Shown here: in pieces, positions 1 to 8,927 of the stretch
Position numbering within the stretch: position 1 is the first letter of the stretch
How the letters are laid out: every line of letters begins with the position of its first letter
Assembly (NCBI GenBank): GCA_017523995.1
Contig: JAFWUX010000229.1
Location: 1 to 49,270, forward strand
Origin: Oscillospiraceae bacterium
Lineage (GTDB): Bacteria > Bacillota_A > Clostridia > Oscillospirales > Ruminococcaceae
Length of the DNA stretch: 49,270 nucleotides
Reading direction: 5' to 3'
Translations under genes and position numbers: made by a program
The notes under the pieces: model-generated
Database searches by the model: none
The model's input: only the letters and a program-made list of their open reading frames with translations
Told to the model about the DNA's origin: nothing

Positions 1-141
1 AGCTCCTAAAGCAGGGGAATTTCGCACTCTGCGGAGTGCGACCAAAGGGCGCCGCCCTTTGGAAACCTGCGAGCTTTTGAAAAAGCTCGACCAAAACTTT
101 TATTTCGGCTTCGCCGTGTGCGCCTTAAGTTGTTAGCATTG
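1..141. repeat. Hairpin-chain MITE-like element, right-hand part (copy A)
   Basis: From about base 21 this matches the right half of the complete copy at 40282-40555 and ends in the same terminal sequence CTTAAGTTGTTAGCATTG (124-141). It carries the same hairpins: one at 23-40, one built on CCAAAGGG/CCCTTTGG (41-61), and one built on CGAGCTTTT/AAAAGCTCG. The first 20 bases diverge from the other copies and the left end lies outside the window. No coding capacity. Confidence 0.85.
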
Positions 142-179
142 TCGGGAAGCATATCCCCGAGCCCCGTTTCTATATGGAA

Positions 180-229
180 AAAGAAATCCGCCGAATGAAC
201 GCTGCTGCGCGCATTCGGCGGATTTTTTC
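180..229 (-). terminator. Intrinsic terminator of the minus-strand pilus operon
   Basis: A 14-bp stem (184-197 with 212-225, AAATCCGCCGAATG) lies six bases beyond the stop of the last pilus-operon gene. It is followed by A/T-rich runs on both sides, so it could also work for plus-strand transcripts entering from the repeat. Confidence 0.85.
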
Positions 230-234
230 TTTTG

Positions 235-900
235 TTACATATCCTCTGCGGGGCCTGCATCCTGCTGCTCAGCACAGCGGACGGTCAGACGGTGGGAGCC
301 GTCATAGGTGCAGGTGTACAAGGAGAGATCCCAGTCGCTCTGAATCATGTAATCCACAGCGGTCGGTTCCACGATCTCAAGCTCGCCGACGAGATACCGG
401 CGGACGATGCCCGCGGCATCCGTGAACAGGATTTCATCTCCGATCTGCAGCTTTTGGCACTGCCCGAAGCTGCTGCGGTAATTATGCGCCGCAATGACCA
501 GATCCTGCGTTTCCGCGGAGCCGTAATAGCGGCAGGGCGCCTTGCGCAGGCGTACCATATCCCACGAATCCATGACCGGAAGCTCCAGCCCGAGCGTCGG
601 GAAGGTGAGGTAGCCGATGTAGCTGTAGCCGTCCATCGGGATTACGAATTCCTCTGCGACTTCATCGGAATCCGGTGCGACATATGCCTCGCCGAGCAGA
701 TAACGCTGATAGAGCGTGTTTTCCGGATTGCCGACCTGCTCTGCGATTTTTTCCTTGAGCTTCGGCAGATCGCACATGACCGATTCTGCCGCCTCCTGAC
801 TTTCGTTCTCATTCTGCCAGAGCAGCCAGCCGCATCCGCAGACCATTGCAAACCCTGCCAGCAGAATCAGAATGCCGAGCGTGATTTTAACCTTGCTCAT
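235..900 (-). CDS. Sortase, last gene of pilus operon 1
   Basis: 221-residue membrane-anchored transpeptidase. One N-terminal membrane segment (about 6-27) is followed by a sortase domain with the expected catalytic residues: His139 (AAHNY), Cys197 (SLYTCT) and Arg204 (SHRLTV). The length fits small class D/E-like or housekeeping sortases rather than class C, but the class is not certain. The start ATG at 900 lies 14 bp inside the end of the preceding minor-pilin gene, so the two are translationally coupled. Likely role: attaching pilin subunits carrying LPATG, LPQTG or LIQTG signals to peptidoglycan, dividing labour with the class C sortase two genes upstream. Identification as a sortase is firm; the substrate is inferred from context. 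Confidence 0.88.
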   Translation of the reverse strand: MSKVKITLGILILLAGFAMVCGCGWLLWQNENESQEAAESVMCDLPKLKEKIAEQVGNPENTLYQRYLLGEAYVAPDSDEVAEEFVIPMDGYSYIGYLTFPTLGLELPVMDSWDMVRLRKAPCRYYGSAETQDLVIAAHNYRSSFGQCQKLQIGDEILFTDAAGIVRRYLVGELEIVEPTAVDYMIQSDWDLSLYTCTYDGSHRLTVRCAEQQDAGPAEDM

Positions 901-1786
901 CCCGCTTCTTCCTTCCCGAGGAAATCAGCGCGGTGCCGATCAGCATCAGCAGCAGACCGCCGCCTGCAAGATAGGGAATGGGGCGGTTGTTCTGTCCGGT
1001 CTGGATCAGCGTCGCGGTGTTCGTCACTGTAAAGACCATGCCGTCCTTCTGATAGGTTGCGGTGTAGCCCTGCGGCACATTGACCTCTTTGATCATCCAG
1101 TCATCCGCATAGACGACGCAATCCCAGCGTGCGGACCAGTTGTTCTCCTCTGAGAGGGTCACGGTGTCATAGACCTTGTCACCGCGGAGAATCTGCACCT
1201 GCACATTCGCCGGACGCTTGCTGCCGTCATCGTTCCATGCCTTGCGCACCTTCAGTGCGGTGGAACGGTCAGCCGTGACCTTCGGGAGTGCGTTCGTCTG
1301 ATAGAAGATCTCGTCGCCGCTGACGCGCGGAAGTGTGACGAGGAACGGCTTGATTGCGGCGAATTCGCCGGTGTCGCCGTATTCCGATGCGAGATAGAGT
1401 CCCGCGCGGAGATTCTCGAACTTTGCAACGCCGTTGACATTGGTAAAGAGCGAGGTGCCCTTGATGTTCTGCTTCTGCGCATAGGCGTAGAGATCGCCTG
1501 CGAGCTTTGCGGATTCGAGGCGGTTCAGCGACAGGCCGCAGTTTGCAAAGGGCTCTGTCCATTCGTAGCGGAAACCTTCCTCTCCGACAATCGCGTTTGC
1601 AATCTGATAGATCATGACCTCTGCACCGGCTGCCTTCTGACCGTCTTCGGTGGTCAGCGTGACATTCAGTGTGCAGGGCTTTTGCGGATCAAACTCCGAG
1701 ATGCTTTCCGCAAAGACCGGCATTGTTGCCCCCGCTGCGATCATCAGAATGAGGCAAAACACAAATGCTTTCAATTGCTGTTTCAT
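887..1786 (-). CDS. Minor pilin / Cna_B-type surface protein with LIQTG sorting signal
   Basis: 299 residues. The N-terminal signal peptide ends near VFAES. The body has two beta-sandwich regions resembling SpaA/Cna_B pilin modules, the second starting near ALKVRKAWNDDG, a typical Cna_B opening. The C-terminus is a cell-wall sorting signal: LIQTG in place of LPXTG, a hydrophobic stretch, then an RKKR tail. The ATG at 1786 is chosen because AGGAGG lies just upstream; a longer reading to 1864 would lack this site and place the signal peptide internally. The start overlaps the stop of the class C sortase gene (ATGA). Role: basal or accessory pilus subunit, inferred from position and architecture. 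Confidence 0.85.
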   Translation of the reverse strand: MKQQLKAFVFCLILMIAAGATMPVFAESISEFDPQKPCTLNVTLTTEDGQKAAGAEVMIYQIANAIVGEEGFRYEWTEPFANCGLSLNRLESAKLAGDLYAYAQKQNIKGTSLFTNVNGVAKFENLRAGLYLASEYGDTGEFAAIKPFLVTLPRVSGDEIFYQTNALPKVTADRSTALKVRKAWNDDGSKRPANVQVQILRGDKVYDTVTLSEENNWSARWDCVVYADDWMIKEVNVPQGYTATYQKDGMVFTVTNTATLIQTGQNNRPIPYLAGGGLLLMLIGTALISSGRKKRDEQG

Positions 1787-2667
1787 GCCTTCTTTTTCTC
1801 CTCCTTTTTCCGTCTGCGCGCATTGCGCCACTTTCTGCGGTGTGTCAGCAGATAGATCATGCACACCGTGAACATCGGCGACGCAACGAGCGGCATCACG
1901 ATCAGCGGATCAACCCGGAACGCTTCGTTCGGGATGAAAATGCGCGGATCGTCTGCACTCTGGCGGATTCTGACGCCGCGGACGAGCAGCCTGTGCGTGT
2001 TGATGCCGTAGGGCGTGCAGGTCAGCAGGGTGCAGTAATCCTTTCCGGGTACAATTTGCAGGTCATCCGTTTCTGAGGGCAGGACAACCTTGATCTGATC
2101 GACCTGATAGATCAGTGTCTGCCGCAGAACCGTGATGGTGAATGTATCGCCGACCTCAAGCTTGTCGAGATCGGTAAAGAGCTTGGCACTCGGCAGGCCG
2201 CGGTGTCCGGAAAGGACACAGTGCGTGCTCGCGCCGCCGACAGGGAGACTGGTTCCCTCGAGATGTCCGACGCCGATCTGCAGGACAGTCGGGTCAACAC
2301 CGTGATACACGGGGAGCTGTACCCCGATTTTTCCGATATCAATATAGCCCATGACGCCGGTTCCGGTGACATCAAGTGCTGTTTCATAGCCGTTGACGCT
2401 GTCCGGCAGATAAAATGCGCTGCGGTCTCCGGCAAGTGCCTTGTTATAGGATTCCGCGACATGCATCATGCCTGCGATCGCTTCGTCCGAGGCGTTGTCA
2501 ATCGTTGAACTGTAGAGCGAGATCGCTCTGGAGGCGTGCTTTGCATTGACATAGCTGCTGACAGAAGGATATAGCAGCACGGACAGTCCAACGACAAACA
2601 TGACTACAATCACAATGTCAAGTATGTGATCGCGAATCAGCTTTTTCAGCTTTTTCAGTATTTTCAT
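1783..2667 (-). CDS. Class C (pilin-polymerising) sortase
   Basis: 294 residues with two membrane segments (about 14-33 and 254-275), the topology of class C sortases that build pilus shafts. Catalytic residues are visible: His155 (LSGHRG), Cys217 (TLLTCTPYG) and Arg226 (THRLLVRG). These are the class C signatures TLxTC and GxHRLLVRG. The Asp-Pro-aromatic lid triad usual in this class is not evident in the segment before the core. The ATG at 2667 has a GGGAG site upstream. It lies directly downstream of the LPATG backbone pilin, its probable substrate, and its stop overlaps the next gene by four bases. Confidence 0.93.
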   Translation of the reverse strand: MKILKKLKKLIRDHILDIVIVVMFVVGLSVLLYPSVSSYVNAKHASRAISLYSSTIDNASDEAIAGMMHVAESYNKALAGDRSAFYLPDSVNGYETALDVTGTGVMGYIDIGKIGVQLPVYHGVDPTVLQIGVGHLEGTSLPVGGASTHCVLSGHRGLPSAKLFTDLDKLEVGDTFTITVLRQTLIYQVDQIKVVLPSETDDLQIVPGKDYCTLLTCTPYGINTHRLLVRGVRIRQSADDPRIFIPNEAFRVDPLIVMPLVASPMFTVCMIYLLTHRRKWRNARRRKKEEKKKA

Positions 2668-2749
2668 TGGACTCTCCCTGCTGCGATGGTGCAGCGGAAG
2701 CATTGCGCTCCCGCTGCGTCCCTTCGCGTATGGTTTGGGTTTGGATCAA

Positions 2750-4603
2750 TTATTTTGCAGCGTTTCTCTTCTTCTTGGTGACGAACAGAACTGCTGCGCC
2801 GCCGATCAGCATAGAACCGACAACGTAGAAGATCACGGTGCCGATGCCGCCGGTTGCCGGAAGGATGATGCCCTTCTTGTTGGTGACTTCCTGTGTGATC
2901 ACAGTCCAGCCGTTGCCCGCGGTCGGGGTTGCGTCTGCGCCGTTGACCTTCCAGTTCGGAGCATCAAAGGTCGGCGTGCCGGTGATATTGACGGAATACT
3001 CGGAAGCGTCGATGTTGTAGCCCTTCGGAGCCTCGGATTCCTTGATGGTGTATTCGCCGTCGCCCAGACCGCTGAAGATGATGTAGCCTTCGGAATCGAC
3101 CGCAACCTCAAGGCCTGCTTCCTTATCGGAAACGGTGACTGCTGTGTTGTCAGTGGTGGTCAGCTTGTACTTGGTGTCTCCGTCATACTTGTCAGCGGTA
3201 TCTTCGGTCGGAGCGGTCTCGGTGTAGGAGCCGTTCTTCAGCTTGTAGTAGGTGCCTGCTGCGTCCTCAGTGAACGCGGAGGTCTCGGTGATCACCTTGT
3301 TCAGTGCTGTGCCGGAGATGGTGAACTTTGCGCCGGTCAGCGGCTTGCCGGTCTCATCGACCTTCTTGATGCGGATTGCGGTGGTGTAAACCTTGGTCTT
3401 TGCCTCCGGTGTCTTGCCGGTCGGCTCACCCGTACCCGGCTCATCGGGGTTACCCGGTGTGCCCGGCTCATCCGGTGTACCCGGTGTGCCCGGTGTACCT
3501 TCGTACTTGAAGTTCGGATCATTGGAGAAGGTCAGGTCCACAACGTTCGGGTTGCCTGCAACGGTGCGGTCGCAGTCATCATCGAGGATTGCGCTGTACT
3601 TGATTGCGATGGGATCGCCTGCGTGATCCTTGAACTTGTCATAGAAGCCCTTGAAGACGATCTTGACAGCGGTCATGCCGTTCTCGTCGATGTTTTCGGT
3701 TGCAGGATCATCTGCGGTAAGCTTCTCGGAAGTGACGGTGTAATCGGTATCCTTTGTCAGCGTGGTCTTACCGACGGTGATTTCGCTGACGCTCTGGAAC
3801 TCAAGACCCTTGCTCATCTTATCGTTGACGATGAAGAAGTACTTGTTGTAGCCAGCCATATCCGGAACTGCGGAATCGAGCTGATAGTTGATGACGTCGC
3901 CGATCGAAGCGGTGTCGCCCTTCTTCTTCGTGGTGCCGTCGAGGATGTTCTTGTCGATGCTCGGTACATCCGCCTTTGCGGTGACCGTGACATTGTTGAC
4001 GAGCTGGAGCATGAAGTCGCTGTATGCGCCGTTCTTGCCTGCCAGAGAACCAGCCTTATCCTTGACGAGGTAGTAGCCGGTTGCCAGCTCGCTGATGACG
4101 CCATCCTTGCTCTCAGCGTCCTTATTGATGGTGACTGCACCTGCGGGATTGTCCTTCAGCAGACCGTTGAACAGATCGGCGATTGCCTCTGCAAAGCCGG
4201 AGGTGCCGCTGTTGGCGCTGATGAATGCTGCAAACTGTGTTGCATCTGCCGGATTCTTCAGATCTGCCAGAGCAGCCTTGATCGGGTTGCCGTCCTTAAG
4301 TGCTGCAAGCGCATCTGCGATCTCAGCGGTATTGACATTTGCGCCCCACTTGATCTCGGTCATGACAGCCTTATCATCTGTCTTGTCTTCCTTCGTGCCG
4401 GTCAGAACGCCGGAGAAGATCTGATATGCCTCAAAGGTGTGCGCCTCATTATCCTTCTTGGTGATGGTAATGCTGTGCGCCTTATCGGTTGCGGACTGGG
4501 TATAGGTGGTTTCATCTGCCGCAAACGCGGAGAGACCGAACGATGTGGCTGCGAGAGACATCGCAGCGATGAACGACAAAACTCTAGTCTTTTTCACTTT
4601 CAA
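2750..4603 (-). CDS. LPATG backbone pilin with D2 isopeptide domain
   Basis: 617 residues, probable shaft subunit of pilus 1. Signal peptide 1-28 (SAFA/ADE). An N-terminal domain is followed by a fimbrial D2-type isopeptide domain (about 205-365), then a Pro/Gly/Glu linker of GTP-GTPDEPG repeats. Next is a C-terminal Cna_B-like domain with an E-box-like stretch (YTIKESEAPKGY), and LPATG at 581-585 with a hydrophobic segment and a KKKR tail. No ATG fits the start. The first codon is TTG at 4603 with AAAGGA four to five bases upstream; a GTG two codons later has better spacing and is equally possible. Flanked by the tip adhesin upstream and the class C sortase downstream. Confidence 0.92.
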   Translation of the reverse strand: MKVKKTRVLSFIAAMSLAATSFGLSAFAADETTYTQSATDKAHSITITKKDNEAHTFEAYQIFSGVLTGTKEDKTDDKAVMTEIKWGANVNTAEIADALAALKDGNPIKAALADLKNPADATQFAAFISANSGTSGFAEAIADLFNGLLKDNPAGAVTINKDAESKDGVISELATGYYLVKDKAGSLAGKNGAYSDFMLQLVNNVTVTAKADVPSIDKNILDGTTKKKGDTASIGDVINYQLDSAVPDMAGYNKYFFIVNDKMSKGLEFQSVSEITVGKTTLTKDTDYTVTSEKLTADDPATENIDENGMTAVKIVFKGFYDKFKDHAGDPIAIKYSAILDDDCDRTVAGNPNVVDLTFSNDPNFKYEGTPGTPGTPDEPGTPGNPDEPGTGEPTGKTPEAKTKVYTTAIRIKKVDETGKPLTGAKFTISGTALNKVITETSAFTEDAAGTYYKLKNGSYTETAPTEDTADKYDGDTKYKLTTTDNTAVTVSDKEAGLEVAVDSEGYIIFSGLGDGEYTIKESEAPKGYNIDASEYSVNITGTPTFDAPNWKVNGADATPTAGNGWTVITQEVTNKKGIILPATGGIGTVIFYVVGSMLIGGAAVLFVTKKKRNAAK

Positions 4604-4654
4604 TTTTCCTTTCTGTTTGAAGTTTCAGATTGATTTTACGGGGTTAAGCGCAGG

Positions 4655-7600
4655 TCAGGAGTCGCATTCGTCCTCCTTCCGTCTTCGGATCAGCGGCAGA
4701 ACAAATGCCGCGGAAATCAAAATCATGCCGCCTGCCAGATACGGCAGGGGACCGGTTCCGCCGGTCTGCGGGAGCTCATAGCCTTTGTAGTTGGTGAACT
4801 CGGCTTTTGAACGCGCCGGATCGACCGGGAAATTCTTGGGGTTTCCTGAACCGTCATCTTTCAAGAATGTCGGAACGGCAACGAGGAAGCCGGTATCTGT
4901 TGTCTTGGTGACTTCTACCTTTAAGTAGATTTCGGTTTCATCGTAGTTGTAGCCGTCACGCTGCGCAAGTTCAGGGATTCGTTCCTGCAGCTTGAAGTAA
5001 TACGTGCCCTTTGCGCCGAATCGCATACCGCTCAGCATTGCTTTGCCGGCAGCGTCGCAGGATGTGGACTCTGCGATAGCCACATTGTTTTCCATCTGCG
5101 TGGAATTCAGGGGCTCATCATTCAGGTCAATCACATCAAAGGTGAACTGCTCGTTTTTCAGTGTGCCGTTCAGCAGATGCTTTTCAATCGGGAGCTGCAG
5201 CACTGTAAACTCTGCCTTTGCCGTAAAGTCAAGGCCGTTATTCAGCGGGCACTTGTTCATCGCGTCCAGAACGTCCTGATGATCAAGCTTGAACAGAATG
5301 TTCGTCGGATCGTGATCCTTCAGATCATCATCCGAGCCGTCCCAGCTTGTGTCGGAACTCTGCAGTGAAAGCGTACCGTCCGGACTGATTACATAGGAAT
5401 ATTTTTCCTGCGGTTCCAGATGCATGTTGACATTGAACTCTGAGTGATCAGCGTCCATTGCATCATAGGTCTTTTTATTTGCCTTGCTGCTCAGGTTTGC
5501 GATCCACGCAGATGCCATTTCGTACTGTGTGTCGCCGGGAACGCCGAACTGTTCATAGTCGCCGAGCGGATAATTTGTATCCGGAACGGTGAGCCAGTTT
5601 CCGTCGTTGTCTTTCAGGATTTGCTTTCCGCTGGAATCGCGCGCCAGCGGATTTCCGTCAGCATCCAGGAAAACGGGCTTATAGTTGTTGTCATAATACA
5701 CGGTGCCGTCTGCATTACGCTGCAGCTTTGCAGCATAAAGCGGGTAATTGGAATCCGGCTTCGATGTGTAATGCTGAACAGGATTGCCGTTTGCATCATA
5801 GATGTATGCATCATTCACATACGTGATTGCTGCACGGTAAACCTTGACATCAATGATTGTTTTGCCGTTTTCGACATGTGTCGAGGAGATCGTATAGGTT
5901 CCGCCGTCTGCAATTTCCATATCAGCGTGATTCAATGTCTGACTGAATGCGGATGTGCCGGTGCGGTCCATGACCTTGACCCACATCTCATTGTTGCTGC
6001 CTGAGAATTTAAAATGGATCATGCCCGGATCGGTTCCGGTCACCGTAACTGCATGATGCGTACTTCCTGTAGACTGGGTAATCGCTGCAACATCACTGAC
6101 CGAACCGCCTTTACCGTCTTCAAATGTGTAGGTGAAAGAATCTCCGGCAGACGATGAATCCGTATAGAAGTCAAACGTATCGCCGACTCTGATGATATAC
6201 GGACGCTCCTTGGAATTCGGGACATAGCCGCCTTCGTTGTGCATGCCGAATCCCCACGGAAAATCGAGCGAGTAGGTGGTGCCGTCATAGCGGCCCAGCC
6301 ATTCACGGATTTGATTGACATCCTTGTATCCGTGTGCGGATTTTACCATGATTGCATTCGCCGGTATATCGGTGATTACAACATTGAAATCTTCACCGGT
6401 CGGGGAATGAATCCTTAATGTCGAACCGGCAGGCGTCGGGTAATTTGCGGTAAATGTTACTTCATTGTGATAATACGTTACCTCTACTTCCTCACCGGCG
6501 GCATTCTTTTCCTTCTTAACTGTTGAGTAATAGGTGTAATTCTTATCATTACCCCAGGTATGAACCTGACTGTCCTGATAGATATTCGGCATCAGGTATG
6601 CTTTTCCTGCACCGTTGTCCCAGCCGTCATACACCTTGAAATAAGTGTTCGGTGTCTCGGCATCTACTTTCAGCGTGATGGATTCGCCGACATGGAGATA
6701 GATTGTTTCACCGTTTGAATAGTTGCCTGCGGTTTTACCGGTTGAAGCCATGACATACACCGAGAAGGATTCTGCCTCGAACACGGCGCCGTCTGCGGTG
6801 ACGCTTGCACCGTTGACGAGTGCGCTTTCGCCTTCGTTATCAACGTGGACGAGTGTGTGTACGCCTTCGGCGAGCTGCTTTTCCTCCGGCAGTGTGATCT
6901 GCACGGAGACGGATTCGCCCGCAGCCGGTTCAATCTCCTCGCCCTCAGCGTTGTAGAACGAAATATCGACCGCAACCGCATCAAGAATCTGTGCGTTTTC
7001 GCCGTGCGCCTCGGATGCTGCCTGCATCGCATCGCTCTGCGGGACATCCGCTGCCTTCATGACCGTTCCCTCAGGGAAGACGCCTGCAGCAGCCTGCGCC
7101 GCAACGTGAATGCCGGATTCGGTATCGCCGCTGTAGTCAATCAGCATGACGCCTTCCGGCAGGTCCGTGACGTAGACATCTGCGGAGAGCACACCGAGCA
7201 TCTCGGAGCCGCCGCGCAGATACTGCTTTTCTGCAACACTGCCTTCGCAGTTGCCCTCGATGATTTTGAGTTCTGTGCCTTCCTCCGTCTCCTCTGTGCC
7301 GGTGACGATGCCGGTGCGGTCCGGTTCGCCGTCTGCATCTGTATCAAAGAAGACGATATCGCCTGCCTGTTCTTCGCCGCAGGGTTTGATCATATCCTGT
7401 TCGGTCAGGGTTTCGTACCATGCCCAGCAGCCGGAGCCGTAAGGAATCTCGGTTTTCTCGATCCCTGCATAATACATGCAGAAATACGTGAACATGGTGT
7501 TCCACTCACCGTAGGGATTGCCGTACCACGCGCCGTAGCGTGTGTATCCGGCGCGGCTTGTGCCGTCATCGGAGAGCAGCACCTCTGCGCTGCCTTCGGT

Positions 7601-7945
7601 GTAGCCCAGCTGAGAAGCTGCAATCGCCGCGATCCGCTGCTGCGGTGATTCGTCTGTGAATACCGGCAGGGCTGACTCCCAGTCCTCCGGTTCCTCTGCA
7701 ATGCCGGATCGCGCCGTTTCATCCGGTGGATCGGCATCGGTCTCTACGACGGGTTCTCCGGCTTCTGCCAGCTCTGCTGCCGGTACGGCTGTCTCATCCG
7801 AGATTGCCGTGCCGTTCCTGCGGAGCTGCCAGAAAACGCCGCCCGTCACCAGTACCGACAATGCTGTCATCAGCGCTTCAAACCGCAGTCTGCGTCTTCG
7901 CGCATCTGTGTATTGCCGGACCAGCCTTTCGACTCGTTTCCTCAC
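4655..7945 (-). CDS. Large LPQTG pilus tip adhesin with degenerate CHAP domain
   Basis: 1096 residues, GTG start with GAGGA seven bases upstream. A cytoplasmic arginine-rich N-terminus and a membrane/signal segment (about 23-40) lead to a CHAP/amidase-like domain (about 100-255). There the catalytic Cys position (usual W-C-x-M-F) is Asn149 in EWNTMF and the catalytic His position (usual D-H-V-G-I-V) is Arg210 in DRTGIV, so it cannot be an ordinary Cys-His hydrolase. A beta-rich stalk follows. The last domain (about 945-1050) resembles the streptococcal pilin isopeptide-linkage (FctA/Spy0128) fold, and LPQTG lies at 1058-1062 before a membrane segment and an RRRK tail. First pilin gene of the operon and largest subunit: likely the tip adhesin, by analogy to SpaA-type pili. 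Confidence 0.88.
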   Translation of the reverse strand: MRKRVERLVRQYTDARRRRLRFEALMTALSVLVTGGVFWQLRRNGTAISDETAVPAAELAEAGEPVVETDADPPDETARSGIAEEPEDWESALPVFTDESPQQRIAAIAASQLGYTEGSAEVLLSDDGTSRAGYTRYGAWYGNPYGEWNTMFTYFCMYYAGIEKTEIPYGSGCWAWYETLTEQDMIKPCGEEQAGDIVFFDTDADGEPDRTGIVTGTEETEEGTELKIIEGNCEGSVAEKQYLRGGSEMLGVLSADVYVTDLPEGVMLIDYSGDTESGIHVAAQAAAGVFPEGTVMKAADVPQSDAMQAASEAHGENAQILDAVAVDISFYNAEGEEIEPAAGESVSVQITLPEEKQLAEGVHTLVHVDNEGESALVNGASVTADGAVFEAESFSVYVMASTGKTAGNYSNGETIYLHVGESITLKVDAETPNTYFKVYDGWDNGAGKAYLMPNIYQDSQVHTWGNDKNYTYYSTVKKEKNAAGEEVEVTYYHNEVTFTANYPTPAGSTLRIHSPTGEDFNVVITDIPANAIMVKSAHGYKDVNQIREWLGRYDGTTYSLDFPWGFGMHNEGGYVPNSKERPYIIRVGDTFDFYTDSSSAGDSFTYTFEDGKGGSVSDVAAITQSTGSTHHAVTVTGTDPGMIHFKFSGSNNEMWVKVMDRTGTSAFSQTLNHADMEIADGGTYTISSTHVENGKTIIDVKVYRAAITYVNDAYIYDANGNPVQHYTSKPDSNYPLYAAKLQRNADGTVYYDNNYKPVFLDADGNPLARDSSGKQILKDNDGNWLTVPDTNYPLGDYEQFGVPGDTQYEMASAWIANLSSKANKKTYDAMDADHSEFNVNMHLEPQEKYSYVISPDGTLSLQSSDTSWDGSDDDLKDHDPTNILFKLDHQDVLDAMNKCPLNNGLDFTAKAEFTVLQLPIEKHLLNGTLKNEQFTFDVIDLNDEPLNSTQMENNVAIAESTSCDAAGKAMLSGMRFGAKGTYYFKLQERIPELAQRDGYNYDETEIYLKVEVTKTTDTGFLVAVPTFLKDDGSGNPKNFPVDPARSKAEFTNYKGYELPQTGGTGPLPYLAGGMILISAAFVLPLIRRRKEDECDS

Positions 7946-7974
7946 TCTGTGTTCCTCTTTTCCAGTCCGTTTCC

Positions 7975-8625
7975 TTATTCCGCCTGTTTCATCCGATGCG
8001 GCCAGAGTCTGAACACCTCCCGCCCGACCATCTGATCTTCTTCTACGCAGCCGATGACGGAACTTCGGCTGTCAACAGAAGTTTCCCTGTTGTCACCGAG
8101 GACGAAATACTGTCCTTCGGGGACATAATAGGGGAACTTGATGTCACATTCGCCCAGATTTTTCGCGGTTACATACGGCTCATCTAGGAGCTGATCGTTC
8201 ACGAAAACATCGCCGCTTTTATCCATGCGGACGACGTCTCCGGGCATGCCGATAATGCGCTTGATCAGCAGCTTGTTCTGCCACGAGAAGCAGCAGATAT
8301 CGCCGTGATCAAAATGTTTTGTCTGCACCAGAAGCAGAACATCATCCTCGCGGATCGAGGGCTCCATGCTGGAGCCGGTCACCTGAATCACCGGCAGATA
8401 GAGCGTCGAGATCAGGATTGCGATTGCCGCGATGACAATCAGAATAGAAAAAATCCGAACCGCAATCTTTTTGCGGTTCGCTTTGGCGTCCAGACCGTTC
8501 CGGACAGCCTCGACATCAGAGAGTGTTAAGTCTGTCAGCGGTTTGGAATTATCTTCCTTCATCAACTCACAGATGATGCCGATCAATTCGCTCTTGCTGA
8601 GATGCTGAAATTCTTTCCGATCCAT
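7975..8625 (-). CDS. Type I signal peptidase, pilus-operon linked
   Basis: 216 residues. It has a soluble N-terminal extension, a membrane segment (54-77) and an S26 catalytic domain facing outwards. All key residues are present: Ser86 in GSSMEP, Lys122 in IKRIIGMPGD, and the GDNR box at 177-180 followed by DSRSS. It is therefore expected to be active and to remove signal peptides from the co-transcribed pilins. The start at 8625 gives AAGAAGG seven bases upstream; an ATG two codons earlier at 8631 is possible. First gene of the operon, 30 bp before the adhesin. It contrasts with the inactive homologue at 16863-17498. Confidence 0.9.
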   Translation of the reverse strand: MDRKEFQHLSKSELIGIICELMKEDNSKPLTDLTLSDVEAVRNGLDAKANRKKIAVRIFSILIVIAAIAILISTLYLPVIQVTGSSMEPSIREDDVLLLVQTKHFDHGDICCFSWQNKLLIKRIIGMPGDVVRMDKSGDVFVNDQLLDEPYVTAKNLGECDIKFPYYVPEGQYFVLGDNRETSVDSRSSVIGCVEEDQMVGREVFRLWPHRMKQAE

Positions 8626-8671
8626 TGGCATCCCTTCTTTCCGCTCTAATCTGACATTTTTCTGCGTGCTT

Positions 8672-8700
8672 ACTATATTAATATTGTACATATTTGTCCA
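8672..8700 (-). promoter_or_regulatory. Probable sigma-A promoter of pilus operon 1
   Basis: Read on the minus strand: TGGACA (8695-8700), 17-base spacer, TATAGT (8672-8677). Transcription would begin near 8665, giving a leader of about 40 nt to the signal peptidase start. Confidence 0.65.
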
Positions 8701-8739
8701 TTTTCAATCAATGGAAAAAACGTAGATTTTGTTCATTTT

Positions 8740-8768
8740 TTGCAGATTGTGCTTAATATTGCTATAAT
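8740..8768 (+). promoter_or_regulatory. Possible plus-strand promoter facing a non-coding region
   Basis: TTGCAG (8740-8745), 17-base spacer, TATAAT (8763-8768). No plus-strand gene follows for about 1.1 kb, so it would produce the candidate RNA at 8775-8922. Confidence 0.4.
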
Positions 8769-8774
8769 AATATA

Positions 8775-8922
8775 CCATTTGTAATATCGCTGTACTGTGT
8801 AAAAGTCTCCGATTAGTTTATTTGTAACATATTCAACGCTAGTTGTATTGATTATGTTGAAAAGTAAAAAACAGCTGTGCGATATTGACAAATGGTCAAA
8901 AATCACACAGCTGCATTGTTTT
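8775..8922 (+). ncRNA. Candidate structured RNA between pilus operon 1 and the MerR gene
   Basis: The first bases expected to be transcribed (8775-8790) are complementary, apart from one bulged base, to 8879-8895, giving a closing stem of about 16 bp around some 90 nt. Beyond it an 8-bp stem (8872-8879 with 8906-8913) precedes TTGTTTTT. This is structure plus a promoter, not a recognised family; an inverted-repeat remnant is the alternative. Confidence 0.3.
8867..8915 (-). terminator. Terminator of the MerR-family gene
   Basis: On the minus strand a CAGCTGTG/CACAGCTG stem (8872-8879, 8906-8913) with an inner TGAC-CATT-TGTCA hairpin is followed directly by six T. Confidence 0.8.
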
Positions 8923-8927
8923 TAGCA

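Noticed and set aside
2735..4633. 632-codon open frame on the plus strand opposite the backbone pilin
   Set aside because: It mirrors the pilin gene codon for codon, starts without a ribosome-binding site and encodes an implausible Val/Cys/Asp-rich protein. It is a side effect of codon bias.
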